From the NCBI RefSeq assembly GCF_039523555.1, contig NZ_BAAAFN010000015.1, forward strand, positions 682,001 to 746,000: 64,000 nucleotides of DNA. The letters run 5' to 3'. This document shows positions 50,203 to 58,621 of this stretch, in pieces. A program made the position numbers and the translations under genes. The notes beneath the pieces are model-generated. The model made no database searches. It saw nothing but the letters and a program-made list of their open reading frames with translations, and was not told the origin of the DNA. Every line of letters begins with the position of its first letter. Positions within the stretch are counted from its first letter, which is position 1. Source of the DNA: Castellaniella daejeonensis. GTDB lineage: Bacteria; Pseudomonadota; Gammaproteobacteria; Burkholderiales; Burkholderiaceae_B.

Positions 50203-51177
50203 ATGCCTTACGCCAGGATCACAGGAACGGGCGGCTATCTGCCCCCACGCGTCGTCAGCAACGATGATCTGGCCGCCGACCTGGCCACGCGCGGCATCGA
50301 GACCTCCGATGCCTGGATCACGGAGCGCACCGGCATCCGCCAGCGCCACATCGCCGAACCGGGCACCAAGACCAGCACGCTGGCCACGGCGGCCGCGCGC
50401 GCAGCCCTGGACAGCGCCGGCCTGGCGGCCGAACAGCTCGACCTGATCATCGTCGCCACCTCCACGCCGGACTTCATCTTCCCCAGCACCGCCTGTCTGG
50501 TGCAGGCCAACCTGGGCGTGGGCGGTGCCGCCGCCTTCGACGTCCAGGCCGTGTGCAGCGGTTTCGTCTATGCCCTGGCCACCGCCGACGCCTTCGTGCG
50601 CGCCGGCCGCGCGCGCCATGCCCTGGTGATCGGTGCCGAGGTCTTTTCCGGCATCCTCGACTGGAACGACCGCCGCACCTGCGTGCTGTTCGGCGATGGT
50701 GCCGGGGCCGTGGTCCTCAGCGCCTCTGACGAACCGGGCATCCTGGCCACCCGGCTGAATGCCGACGGGCGCCAGCAGCACATCCTGTGCGCCGCGGGCA
50801 ACGTCGAGGGCGGCCAGGTCACGGGCGACCCCTTCCTGCGCATGGACGGCCAGGCCGTGTTCAAGCTGGCCGTCAATTCCCTGACGCGTTCCGCGCACGA
50901 AGTCTGCGAGGAAGCCGGCATCGACGTGTCCGAACTCGACTGGATGGTGCCCCACCAGGCCAACATCCGGATCCTGAATTTCATCGCCCGCAAGCTCGAC
51001 CTGCCCGAAGAAAAGCTCATCGTCACCCTGGACCGGCATGCCAATACCTCGGCGGCCAGCGTGCCGCTGGCGCTGGACGTCGCCTGGCGCGACGGCCGCA
51101 TCCGCGCCGGCCAGACCGTGCTGCTGCAAGGGGTGGGCGGCGGCTTCACCTGGGGCTCCGTCCTCGTGAAAATCTGA
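50203..51177 (+). CDS. fabH: Beta-ketoacyl-ACP synthase III
   Basis: A 324-residue FabH starting fatty-acid chains from acetyl-CoA and malonyl-ACP. The Cys-His-Asn triad is Cys118 (DVQAVCSGF), His in VPHQANIRI and Asn in HANTSAAS. The C-terminus ends GGGFTWGSVLVKI, typical of FabH. It lies in the standard plsX-fabH-fabD order. Confidence 0.97.
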   Translation: MPYARITGTGGYLPPRVVSNDDLAADLATRGIETSDAWITERTGIRQRHIAEPGTKTSTLATAAARAALDSAGLAAEQLDLIIVATSTPDFIFPSTACLVQANLGVGGAAAFDVQAVCSGFVYALATADAFVRAGRARHALVIGAEVFSGILDWNDRRTCVLFGDGAGAVVLSASDEPGILATRLNADGRQQHILCAAGNVEGGQVTGDPFLRMDGQAVFKLAVNSLTRSAHEVCEEAGIDVSELDWMVPHQANIRILNFIARKLDLPEEKLIVTLDRHANTSAASVPLALDVAWRDGRIRAGQTVLLQGVGGGFTWGSVLVKI

Positions 51178-51188
51178 AGACCTCGACA

Positions 51189-52121
51189 ATGAAGATTGCA
51201 TTCGTATTTCCCGGCCAGGGCTCGCAGACCGTCGGCATGATGGACGCGTGGTCCGAGGACGCCGGCGTCCAGGCCACGCTGCGCGACGGCGACCAGGCCC
51301 TGGGAGAAGACCTGTCCGGCCTGATCGCCCGCGGTCCCGCCGAGACCCTGAATCTGACCACCCACACCCAGCCCGCCATGCTGCTGTGCTCCGTCGCCCT
51401 GTACCGCGCCTGGCGGCAGGCGGGCGGCGTCGAGCCCGCGCTGGTGGCCGGCCACAGCCTGGGCGAATATTCCGCCCTGGTGGCGGCGGGGGCCCTGGAC
51501 CTCGCAGACGCGGTCCGCACCGTGCGCGTGCGGGCCGAGGCCATGCAGTCCGCCGTGCCGGTGGGCGAGGGCGCCATGGCCGCCATCCTGGGGCTGGACG
51601 ACGAAGCCGTGCGCCAGGCCTGTGCCCAGGCTGCCGAAGGCCAGGTCGTCGAGGCCGTCAACTACAACGCCCCGGCTCAGGTCGTGATCGCCGGCCATAC
51701 GGCCGCCGTCGAGCGCGCCTGCGAACGGGCTCGCGCCGCCGGCGCCAAGCGCGCCGTGACCCTGCCGGTGTCGGCGCCCTTCCATTCGCGCCTGCTGGAG
51801 CCGGCGGCCGCCGTGCTTGCCCGGACGCTGGCCGGCGTGGCCGTGGCGTCCCCGGCCATCCCGCTGATCAATAATGTCGATGTCGCCCGGCCGACGGATC
51901 CGGATGCCATCCGCGATGCGCTGGTGCGCCAGGCATGGCACCCGGTCCGCTGGGTGGAGACCATACAGGCCATGAAGCAGGACGGCGTCACCCACATCGT
52001 CGAATGCGGGCCCGGCAAGGTCCTGTCGGGACTGGTCAAGCGCATCGACCGCGAAATCAACACCTTCAACATCACTGATCCGGCGTCCCTGAAAGAAACG
52101 CTGGAAGCTCTGGGAGGCTGA
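51189..52121 (+). CDS. fabD: Malonyl-CoA:ACP transacylase
   Basis: A 310-residue FabD loading malonyl groups onto ACP. FVFPGQGSQ at the N-terminus, the nucleophile Ser90 in GHSLGEYSAL, a catalytic His in VSAPFHSRLLEPA, and VECGPGKVLSGLVKRI at the end. The start at 51189 is fixed by the conserved MKIAFVFPGQGSQ. It follows fabH by 11 nt and ends 1 nt before fabG. Confidence 0.97.
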   Translation: MKIAFVFPGQGSQTVGMMDAWSEDAGVQATLRDGDQALGEDLSGLIARGPAETLNLTTHTQPAMLLCSVALYRAWRQAGGVEPALVAGHSLGEYSALVAAGALDLADAVRTVRVRAEAMQSAVPVGEGAMAAILGLDDEAVRQACAQAAEGQVVEAVNYNAPAQVVIAGHTAAVERACERARAAGAKRAVTLPVSAPFHSRLLEPAAAVLARTLAGVAVASPAIPLINNVDVARPTDPDAIRDALVRQAWHPVRWVETIQAMKQDGVTHIVECGPGKVLSGLVKRIDREINTFNITDPASLKETLEALGG

Positions 52122-52122
52122 C

Positions 52123-52863
52123 ATGTCGGAACCTGTGCTGGCGGGCAAGATCGCCCTCGTGACGGGCGCTTCGCGCGGCATCGGCCGCGCCATCGCCCTG
52201 GAACTGGCCGCTGCTGGCGCCACGGTCGTGGGGACGGCAACGTCCGAGACGGGTGCCCAGGCCATCACCGAAGCCCTGGCGCCGCAAGGCGGCCGCGGTG
52301 CGGTCCTGGAAGTCAATGATCCTGCGGCCTGCGACGCCCTGCTGGCCGAGCTGGCCGGCCAGGGCGGGCCGCACATCCTGGTCAACAATGCCGGGATCAC
52401 CCGCGACGGCCTGATCCTGCGCATGAAGGACGAAGACTGGGCCGCGGTGCTGAACACCAATCTTTCGTCCGTATTCCGCCTGTCGCGCGGCGTGGCCAAG
52501 ACCATGATGAAGGCCCGCTGGGGCCGCATCATCAACATCACCTCGGTGGTGGGCTACAGCGGCAACGCGGGCCAGGCCAATTACGCCGCCGCCAAGGCCG
52601 GCGTGGCCGGCATGTCGCGTGCCCTGGCGATCGAGCTCGGCAGCCGTGGCATCACGGTGAACTGCGTGGCGCCGGGCTTCATCGATACCGACATGACGCG
52701 GGCCCTGAACGAGACCCAGACGGCTGCGATCCTGCAGCAGATTCCCCTGGGGCGCCTGGGCTCGGCGGCGGAAATCGCCCATGCGGTCGCCTACCTGGCC
52801 AGCCCCCAGGCGGGGTATGTAACAGGGACGACGTTGCACGTCAATGGTGGTATGTACATGTAG
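52123..52863 (+). CDS. fabG: 3-oxoacyl-ACP reductase
   Basis: A 246-residue short-chain dehydrogenase performing the first reduction of the elongation cycle with NADPH. The cofactor loop is TGASRGIG, the NNAG motif is VNNAGITRDG, and the catalytic Ser-Tyr-Lys set is in NITSVVGYSGNAGQANYAAAK. PGFIDTDM follows. The last gene before a terminator-like structure; acpP lies 186 nt further on with its own promoter. Confidence 0.97.
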   Translation: MSEPVLAGKIALVTGASRGIGRAIALELAAAGATVVGTATSETGAQAITEALAPQGGRGAVLEVNDPAACDALLAELAGQGGPHILVNNAGITRDGLILRMKDEDWAAVLNTNLSSVFRLSRGVAKTMMKARWGRIINITSVVGYSGNAGQANYAAAKAGVAGMSRALAIELGSRGITVNCVAPGFIDTDMTRALNETQTAAILQQIPLGRLGSAAEIAHAVAYLASPQAGYVTGTTLHVNGGMYM

Positions 52864-52893
52864 GGATCGGGAACGGAGCCGGCCCGTCTAAGG

Positions 52894-52978
52894 TAAAATC
52901 CGTTCAACCTCAGCAGGCAGGCCCGGGTGCGACCGTGCTTCCCCAGGAAGCCGTCCGATGGCCGGGACTGTTTTTTTT
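52894..52978 (+). ncRNA. Candidate small RNA or structured 3' end between fabG and acpP
   Basis: TAAAAT at 52894-52899 could start a transcript near 52906. It would end in eight T (52971-52978), preceded by a stem pairing 52918-52926 with 52962-52970 (nine positions, one G-A mismatch). Inside it is a perfect 6-bp hairpin (52937-52942 with 52946-52951). The product would be about 73 nt. There is no -35 box, so a terminator of the fabG operon without a separate RNA is the main alternative. No Rfam family was recognised. Confidence 0.35.
52918..52978 (+). terminator. Intrinsic terminator after fabG
   Basis: A long imperfect stem (52918-52926 / 52962-52970) enclosing a second hairpin and followed directly by eight T residues. 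It would separate the upstream yceD-fabG unit from acpP, which is usually expressed far more strongly. Confidence 0.65.
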
Positions 52979-53013
52979 GACACAAACCCGCAGCCCCGTT
53001 GAACTCATTTGGC

Positions 53014-53019
53014 TATAAT
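53014..53019 (+). promoter_or_regulatory. Promoter -10 for acpP
   Basis: A perfect TATAAT, 31 nt before the acpP ATG. A perfect TTGACA (52977-52982) lies too far upstream (31-nt gap) to be its -35 box. TTGAAC (52999-53004) is too close. High expression of ACP is expected. TGGAGAT before the ATG is the ribosome binding site. Confidence 0.6.
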
Positions 53020-53049
53020 TCGCGGGATTTTTCCTAACTGGAGATATGC

Positions 53050-53289
53050 ATGGAAAGCATCGAACAGCGCGTCAAGAAGATCGTCGCTGAGCAACTCGGC
53101 GTCAACGAAGCCGAGATCAAGAACGAATCTTCCTTCCTTGACGACCTCGGTGCCGATTCGCTCGATATGGTCGAGCTCGTGATGGCCCTCGAAGACGAAT
53201 TCGAAACCGAAATCCCCGACGAGGAAGCCGAGAAGATCACGACGGTCCAGCAAGCGGTCGACTACATCACCTCGCACAGCAAGCAATAA
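53050..53289 (+). CDS. acpP: Acyl carrier protein
   Basis: A 79-residue, very acidic ACP. The 4'-phosphopantetheine is attached to Ser37 in DLGADSLDMVELVMALE. It carries acyl chains for FabD, FabH, FabG, FabF and PlsX, all encoded nearby. It lies between its own promoter and a terminator-like hairpin. Confidence 0.98.
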   Translation: MESIEQRVKKIVAEQLGVNEAEIKNESSFLDDLGADSLDMVELVMALEDEFETEIPDEEAEKITTVQQAVDYITSHSKQ

Positions 53290-53385
53290 CCTTCACCACC
53301 CTGCTGCGGCTTGCCGCGCCAGGGCACGACGGCCTGTCGCACCGAGCCGGACAGGCTGCCGGGGCGGTTCGTGGCGGGCGCCATC

Positions 53386-53435
53386 GGCGGGCTGAAGCAG
53401 CCCGCCCAACCGGGTCCGCCGCGGACCGCCTTTTT
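53386..53435 (+). terminator. Hairpins after acpP, probable terminator
   Basis: In the 253-nt acpP-fabF gap, a perfect 9-bp stem (53386-53394 with 53398-53406, loop AAG) has no T run. It is followed by a 5-bp stem (53413-53417 with 53423-53427) and then five T at 53431-53435. Together they may end most acpP transcripts while letting some polymerase read into fabF. The rest of the gap shows no gene. Confidence 0.5.
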
Positions 53436-53542
53436 CATCGCCGGGGCGCCCGGGATGAAAACGCTGCCCCTGCAGGCAGCAGGCAGGCATCGCCTGCGCG
53501 GCGCGGGGCCCTCTTTCATTTCCAGTTTCAGGAGCCGAGTCA

Positions 53543-54772
53543 GTGAAACGACGTGTCGTCATAACCGGGTTGGGCATCGTGTCGCCCGTGGGCAACGATG
53601 TCCAGACCGCCTGGGACAATCTCATCCACGGGCGCTCGGGCATCGGTCGGGTGACGCGTTTCGACGCCTCGGTGCTCAACAGCCAGATCGCCGGCGAAGT
53701 CAAGGGCTTCGACGTGACCGAATACATGGGCGCCAAGGAAGCCAAGCAGATGGATACCTTCATCCATTACGGCGTGGCGGCCGGCATCCAGGCCTGGCGC
53801 GATTCCGGCCTGGACATCTCCGCCGAGGACGCCGACCGCGTCGGCACCATCATCGGCTCGGGCATCGGCGGCCTGCCGCGGATCGAGGAAACCCAGATCG
53901 AATATCTGCAGCGCGGCGCGCGGCGCATCTCGCCGTTCTTCGTGCCGGCCTCGCTCATCAACCTGATCTCGGGGCAGCTGTCCATCATGCTGGGTCTGAA
54001 AGGCCCCAGCTATGCCGTGGTCTCGGCCTGCACGACCGGCCTGCACTCCATCGGCGATGCCGCGCGGCTGATCGAATATGGCGATGCCGACATCATGGTG
54101 GCGGGCGGGGCGGAAAGCTCCGTGTCCCCCCTGGGCATGGGCGGCTTTGCCGCGATGCGTGCGCTGTCCACCCGCAACGACGATCCCGAGACCGCCTCGC
54201 GCCCCTGGGACCGCGACCGCGACGGCTTCGTCCTGGGCGAAGGCGCGGGCGTGCTGGTCCTGGAAGAGTACGAACACGCGCGGCGCCGCGGCGCCCGGAT
54301 CTACGCCGAATTCCTGGGATTCGGCATGAGCTCCGACGCGCACCACATCACCAGCCCGGACCAGGACGGTCCGCGCCGGGGCATCCTGCATGCCCTGCGC
54401 AACAGCGGCGTGACCCCCGAGCAGGTCAGCTACGTGAACGCCCACGGCACGTCCACCCCGCTGGGCGACAAGAACGAGACGGCTGCGCTCAAGCTGGCGT
54501 TCGGCGATCATGCATACAAGCTGGTGGTGAATTCCACCAAGTCCATGACCGGGCACCTGCTGGGCGCCGCGGGCGGCATCGAGGCGGTCTTCACGGCCCT
54601 GGCGGTGCACCATCAGATCTCGCCCCCGACCATCAACCTGTTCAACCAGGATCCCGAATGCGACCTGGACTATTGCGCCAACGAGGCGCGCGACATGAAG
54701 ATCGACGTGGCGCTGTCCAATTCCTTCGGTTTTGGCGGCACCAACGGCTCGATGCTGGTTGGACGCATCTGA
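53543..54772 (+). CDS. fabF: Beta-ketoacyl-ACP synthase II
   Basis: A 409-residue condensing enzyme elongating acyl-ACP. The triad is Cys163 (VVSACTTGLHSIGDA), His in NAHGTSTPLGD and His in KSMTGHLLGAAGG. SNSFGFGGTNGSMLV is at the C-terminus. It starts with GTG (MKRRVVITGLG) and has CAGGAG about 8 nt upstream. Last fatty-acid gene before the sigma-E genes. Confidence 0.97.
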   Translation: MKRRVVITGLGIVSPVGNDVQTAWDNLIHGRSGIGRVTRFDASVLNSQIAGEVKGFDVTEYMGAKEAKQMDTFIHYGVAAGIQAWRDSGLDISAEDADRVGTIIGSGIGGLPRIEETQIEYLQRGARRISPFFVPASLINLISGQLSIMLGLKGPSYAVVSACTTGLHSIGDAARLIEYGDADIMVAGGAESSVSPLGMGGFAAMRALSTRNDDPETASRPWDRDRDGFVLGEGAGVLVLEEYEHARRRGARIYAEFLGFGMSSDAHHITSPDQDGPRRGILHALRNSGVTPEQVSYVNAHGTSTPLGDKNETAALKLAFGDHAYKLVVNSTKSMTGHLLGAAGGIEAVFTALAVHHQISPPTINLFNQDPECDLDYCANEARDMKIDVALSNSFGFGGTNGSMLVGRI

Positions 54773-54821
54773 CCGCTCGATCGGACGCGCCCCCGGCCCC
54801 GTGCGGGTCCAAGGGGGCGGC

Positions 54822-55421
54822 ATGACCGAGCGCGACGTCGATCTCGCGCTGGTCGAGCGTGTCAGGCGCGGGGAGCGCCATGCCTTCGATCTGCTGGTGA
54901 TCAAGTACCAGCGCAAGATCATGCGGCTGCTGTCGCGCATGATCCACGATCAGGCCGAGATCGAGGACGTTGCCCAGGAGGCCTTCATCAAGGCCTATCG
55001 CGCCTTGCCCCAGTTCCGGGGCGACAGCGCCTTCTATACCTGGCTTTACCGCATCGCCCTGAACACCGCCCGCAATTGGCAGGCGGCCAGTTTCCGCCGG
55101 CCCGCCACCGTGGCGCCCCTGGAAAACGAGGACGGTGAAACTTTTGACCAGATCGATGGCCTAAGCGATCACAGTACCCCTGAATCGCTGATGGCCAGCC
55201 GGCAGGTCGCCCAGGCCGTCAACGAGGCCATCGACGATCTGCCGGACGATCTGCGCACTGCGATCGTGCTGCGGGAAATCGAGGGGATGAGTTATGAAGA
55301 GATTGCCAGTGTCATGCAATGTCCCATCGGCACGGTCCGTTCGCGCATCTATCGTGCCCGCGAAGCCATCGCGGCCCGTTTGCGGCCGGTCATGGAACGC
55401 GATTCGGAACACCGCTGGTAA
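54822..55421 (+). CDS. rpoE: Extracytoplasmic-stress sigma factor RpoE
   Basis: A 199-residue ECF sigma factor of the RpoE/AlgU group. Region 2 contains HDQAEIEDVAQEAFIKAYRAL and FYTWLYRIALNTARN, and region 4 has LREIEGMSYEEIASVMQCPIGTVRSRIYRARE. It should direct RNA polymerase to envelope-stress promoters. The start at 54822 (MTERDVD) has GGGGG 7 nt upstream. It is followed by its anti-sigma factor gene, rseA. Confidence 0.95.
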   Translation: MTERDVDLALVERVRRGERHAFDLLVIKYQRKIMRLLSRMIHDQAEIEDVAQEAFIKAYRALPQFRGDSAFYTWLYRIALNTARNWQAASFRRPATVAPLENEDGETFDQIDGLSDHSTPESLMASRQVAQAVNEAIDDLPDDLRTAIVLREIEGMSYEEIASVMQCPIGTVRSRIYRAREAIAARLRPVMERDSEHRW

Positions 55422-55430
55422 GGAGCCGTC

Positions 55431-55934
55431 ATGAACGCCAAATCCGATTCCATTGCGACCGAACCCGCCTGGGAGGCCTCGGTGTCCTCCTGGGTGGACG
55501 GCGAGGCCGACATCCGCTCCGAGGAACTCGATACGCCCTACGGCCGCCAGATCTGGGATACCTATCACCTGATCGGCGATGTCATGCGCAGCCCCGACCT
55601 GGCAATCCAGCCGTCCGACCGCTTCTACGCGCGCGTGTCGGCCGCCATCGATGCCGAGCCGCCGATCGTCGCGCCCTCGCCGCTGGTCCGGCGCCACCTG
55701 ATGCGCAACGGCCTGTCGGGCCTGGCGGTCGCGGCCGCGGTGGCTTCCGTCGTCTGGATGGCACGTCCCTTCTTCTTCACCCCGGATGCGTCTCCCGCGG
55801 CCCCGGTCGTGGCCCAGGCCGAAGAGCCGGACGCCGCCGATCCGGGGCTGGCCGACTACATGGCTGCGCACCAGTCGATGGCGGGTGCCGGCGCCGTGCG
55901 CCAGGTTTCCTACGACGGGATGGGGGCGCGCTGA
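55431..55934 (+). CDS. rseA: Anti-sigma-E factor RseA
   Basis: A 167-residue protein with a cytoplasmic N-terminal sigma-binding domain (about 10-70; VSSWVDGEADIRSEEL, WDTYHLIGDVMRS), one membrane segment (about 94-112), and a short periplasmic tail ending QVSYDGMGAR. It should hold RpoE at the membrane until cut by site-1 and site-2 proteases. Position between rpoE and rseB supports this. Its stop overlaps the rseB start (TGATG). Confidence 0.9.
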   Translation: MNAKSDSIATEPAWEASVSSWVDGEADIRSEELDTPYGRQIWDTYHLIGDVMRSPDLAIQPSDRFYARVSAAIDAEPPIVAPSPLVRRHLMRNGLSGLAVAAAVASVVWMARPFFFTPDASPAAPVVAQAEEPDAADPGLADYMAAHQSMAGAGAVRQVSYDGMGAR

Positions 55935-56920
55935 TGCCGGCCTGGGCGCGGACCGCATGCCGGGCCGGGCTGGGCCTGGTGCTGGCCTTGTCATGGGCCG
56001 CCGCCATTGCGGCAGAGGACGACCCCCTGGCCTTCCTGCGCCAGGTCCAGTCCGCCGCGCGCACCCTGGACTATGCCGGCGTCACGGTCTACCAGCAGGG
56101 CCGCATGCTGCAGGCCACGCTCCTGGTGCACCAGGTCGACGGCACGGGCGAACGGGAGCGCCAGGAAGTCCTGGACGGCACGCCCCAGGAATGCCTGCGG
56201 CAGAACGGCATGGAACAATGCCTGCTGCCCGAGCATCGGCTCATCGTCATGCGGCCCGCACACAGCGATCATTTTCCGGCGCTTCTCCTGGGCGAAGGCA
56301 GGGCCATCGCCCAGCACTACGACTGGAAATCCCTGGGCCGCACCTATCGCGTGGCCGGGCGCGAATGCGCCGTCTCCGAACTGCAGGCGCGCGACGACCT
56401 GCGCTACAGCTACCGGATCTGCACCGACCTGAAGAACCACCTGCTGCTCAAGAGCCAGACCCTGGATGCCCAGGGTCGCCTGGTCGACCAGATGGCCTTC
56501 AGCAGCGTCCATTTCGGTGCCGATATTCCCCCCGGGTCGCTGGCCTCGCGCTGGGACACGCGCGACTGGAAGCTGCGGACCGAATCCAGCCAGCCGGCCA
56601 ACCTGGCATCGCGGGGCTGGCGTTTCGTGTTGCCCGCGGGCTTCCAGCCCATCGCCGAACTGACGCGCCAGATGGGGCCTGGCCACATGGTGGATCAGCT
56701 CGTGCTGTCCGATGGTCTGGCCGCAATTTCGATCTTCATTGAAACCTTTGACCCGAAACGCGATCAAAACATCAGACAGGGCGGCCTGCGGCAGGGCGCG
56801 ATGAGCATCTACCGCATGCGACTGGCATCCTACTGGCTGACCGCCGTTGGAGAGGTGCCCGCGCAGACCGTGCATGACCTGGCCCATGCGGTGCAGTACC
56901 TGCCCCAGGCCGCCCAGTGA
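55934..56920 (+). CDS. rseB: Periplasmic sigma-E regulator RseB/MucB
   Basis: A 328-residue protein with a signal peptide (cut after AAAIAA). The MucB/RseB large domain has RTLDYAGVTVYQQGRMLQATLLVHQVDG and RLIVMRPAHSDHFPALL. A smaller C-terminal domain ends QTVHDLAHAVQYLP. RseB binds RseA and senses misplaced lipopolysaccharide, gating RseA cleavage. Four Cys (LRQNGMEQCLLPEH, GRECAVSE and neighbours) may form disulphides. Confidence 0.92.
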   Translation: MPAWARTACRAGLGLVLALSWAAAIAAEDDPLAFLRQVQSAARTLDYAGVTVYQQGRMLQATLLVHQVDGTGERERQEVLDGTPQECLRQNGMEQCLLPEHRLIVMRPAHSDHFPALLLGEGRAIAQHYDWKSLGRTYRVAGRECAVSELQARDDLRYSYRICTDLKNHLLLKSQTLDAQGRLVDQMAFSSVHFGADIPPGSLASRWDTRDWKLRTESSQPANLASRGWRFVLPAGFQPIAELTRQMGPGHMVDQLVLSDGLAAISIFIETFDPKRDQNIRQGGLRQGAMSIYRMRLASYWLTAVGEVPAQTVHDLAHAVQYLPQAAQ

Positions 56921-56946
56921 TCCCCGTATCCTCCAAGGAGAATTTC

Positions 56947-58425
56947 ATGGTTTTTCATCTGCCGTATGCCGCCGCGAAGCGTGCGGCGGCGAGCGCCGCC
57001 GTCTGCATGGCGCTGGCGACCGTCCTGCCCATCGGCGCTGCCCAGGCGCAGGCGGTGGCCGCCCCCAGCGCGGCACTGCCCGATTTCACCCAGGTGGTGG
57101 CCGAGACCGAAGGCTCGGTGGTCAACATCCGCACCACCGAGGCGGTGCCGGTGCGCCGTTCGCCGATGATGCCCGGAGACGGTGATCCTTCCGAGCTGTT
57201 CCGCTGGTTCTTCGGGCCGGACTTCATGCCCCCGGGCTTCGGCCAGCCCAACCAGAACCCGCGCGCCCGGCCCAAGCAGCCGCCCCAGTCCCAGGGCGAG
57301 CGCACGGTGCCGCGCGGCATCGGTTCGGGCTTCGTGATCTCCGAAGACGGCTACATCCTGACGAACAATCACGTCGTGGACAATGCCAACGGCATCTTCG
57401 TCACCATGACCAGCGGCAAGGAATACAAGGCCAAGGTCATCGGCACCGACGCGCGCACCGACATCGCCCTGATCAAGATCGATGCCTCCGGCCTCAAGCC
57501 GATTCCCATCGGCGATTCGGACAAGCTGCGCAAGGGCCAGTGGGTGCTGGCGATCGGCTCGCCCTTCGGCCTGGATTCCACCGTGACGGCCGGCATCGTC
57601 AGTGCGATCAATCGCGACACGGGCGACTACCTGCCGTTCATCCAGACCGACGTGGCCGTCAACCCCGGCAATTCCGGCGGTCCGCTGATCAACCTGCAGG
57701 GCCAGGTGGTCGGGATCAATTCCCAGATCATCTCGCGCAGCGGGGGATTCATGGGCATTTCCCTGGCCATCCCCATCGACGAGGTCATGCGCGTGGTCGA
57801 GCAGCTCAAGGCCCACGGAAAGGTCACCCGTGGCCGCATCGGCGTGCAGATCACCGAGGTCCAGGACGATGTCGCCAAGGCATTGGGGCTGGACAAGGGC
57901 CAGGGCGCCCTGGTCAGCAGCGTCGAGGCCGATGGTCCCGCCGCCAAGGCGGGTGTGCATCCGGGTGACGTGATCACGGCTTTCAACGGCCAGGCCATCA
58001 AGCACATGACCGACCTGCCGCGCCTGGTGGGGTCGACCCGTCCCGGCACGAGCGCCACGATCCAGGTCTGGCGCAAGGGCAAGTCGCTCGAGCTCAAGAC
58101 CACGGTCGCCGAACTCGACGACAAGGCCGCGGCCCAGAGCGGCGAAGCGCCGTCCGCCAACGATGGCACGGACCGACTGGGCCTGAGCGTCAAGGCGCTG
58201 CCGGCCGATGCCGGCGACCAGGGCGTCGTGGTCGAGCAGGCCGAGGGCGCTGCGGCGGAAGCCGGCATCGAACCGGGCGACGTGATCCTGCGGATCAACG
58301 ACACCGACATCACCAGCCCGAAGCAGTACGCCCAGATCGTCAAGGGCCTGGACAAATCCCGGCCGGCCGTGCTGCTGGTCAGCCGCGACCAGCAGTCCCA
58401 GTGGGTGATCATCAAGCCGCAGTGA
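56947..58425 (+). CDS. degP: Periplasmic serine protease DegP/MucD
   Basis: A 492-residue HtrA protease-chaperone. Signal peptide ends near AAQAQA. The trypsin-like domain has His in LTNNHVVDNA, Asp in DARTDIALIKI and Ser in NPGNSGGPLINL. Two PDZ domains follow (from about 300 and 400; GRIGVQITEVQDDVA, GLSVKALPAD). A Pro/Gln-rich loop (PGFGQPNQNPRARPKQPPQ) sits before the His motif. A perfect AAGGAG before the ATG at 56947 sets the start. It is co-directional with rpoE-rseA-rseB and degrades misfolded envelope proteins. Confidence 0.96.
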   Translation: MVFHLPYAAAKRAAASAAVCMALATVLPIGAAQAQAVAAPSAALPDFTQVVAETEGSVVNIRTTEAVPVRRSPMMPGDGDPSELFRWFFGPDFMPPGFGQPNQNPRARPKQPPQSQGERTVPRGIGSGFVISEDGYILTNNHVVDNANGIFVTMTSGKEYKAKVIGTDARTDIALIKIDASGLKPIPIGDSDKLRKGQWVLAIGSPFGLDSTVTAGIVSAINRDTGDYLPFIQTDVAVNPGNSGGPLINLQGQVVGINSQIISRSGGFMGISLAIPIDEVMRVVEQLKAHGKVTRGRIGVQITEVQDDVAKALGLDKGQGALVSSVEADGPAAKAGVHPGDVITAFNGQAIKHMTDLPRLVGSTRPGTSATIQVWRKGKSLELKTTVAELDDKAAAQSGEAPSANDGTDRLGLSVKALPADAGDQGVVVEQAEGAAAEAGIEPGDVILRINDTDITSPKQYAQIVKGLDKSRPAVLLVSRDQQSQWVIIKPQ

Positions 58426-58445
58426 TGGCTGGCCCGGGAAAAAGC

Positions 58446-58451
58446 TAAAAT
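58446..58451 (+). promoter_or_regulatory. Putative -10 element for lepA-lepB-rnc-era-recO
   Basis: TAAAAT 20 nt after the degP stop and 171 nt before the lepA ATG. It stands at the head of the structured leader described next. No clear -35 box. Confidence 0.45.
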
Positions 58452-58461
58452 ACGGCCTGAA

Positions 58462-58562
58462 CGAGAAGGGGACGCCCCGCGGCGTTCCCTTTTCGCTTGG
58501 GAACGCGGGGTGGCCCCAGGCCCCGCCTCCGGTGGCGGGCGCGGGCATGCCCGGCGCCCGCC
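58462..58562 (+). promoter_or_regulatory. Structured lepA leader with two mutually exclusive hairpins
   Basis: Hairpin 1 pairs 58462-58476 with 58481-58495 (15 bp including two G-U, 4-nt loop). Hairpin 2 pairs 58475-58480 and 58484-58489 with 58499-58510 (12 bp, 3-nt bulge). They share the same strand and cannot coexist. A third stem (58534-58542 with 58554-58562, plus an inner 3-bp stem) follows. Such alternatives are typical of attenuators and riboswitches. No ligand motif was recognised and there is no terminating T run after either stem. Confidence 0.55.
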
Positions 58563-58621
58563 ATCCGCACCGCGCGGGGGCCCCATCCACCCTGTCGCCG
58601 AGCACCCGCTTTTCTATCCTT

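Noticed and set aside
52906..52978. Idea that the fabG-acpP RNA is the signal recognition particle RNA
   Set aside because: It contains a short GGAAGC stretch but lacks the conserved apical loop and length of 4.5S RNA.
52791..52985. Minus-strand 64-codon frame between fabG and acpP
   Set aside because: Overlaps the fabG 3' end, no ribosome binding site, no similarity. The region is better explained by RNA structure.
52977..53019. TTGACA (52977-52982) as the -35 of the acpP promoter
   Set aside because: The gap to TATAAT is 31 nt, far from the 16-18 needed. The hexamer overlaps the terminator T run and is probably coincidental.
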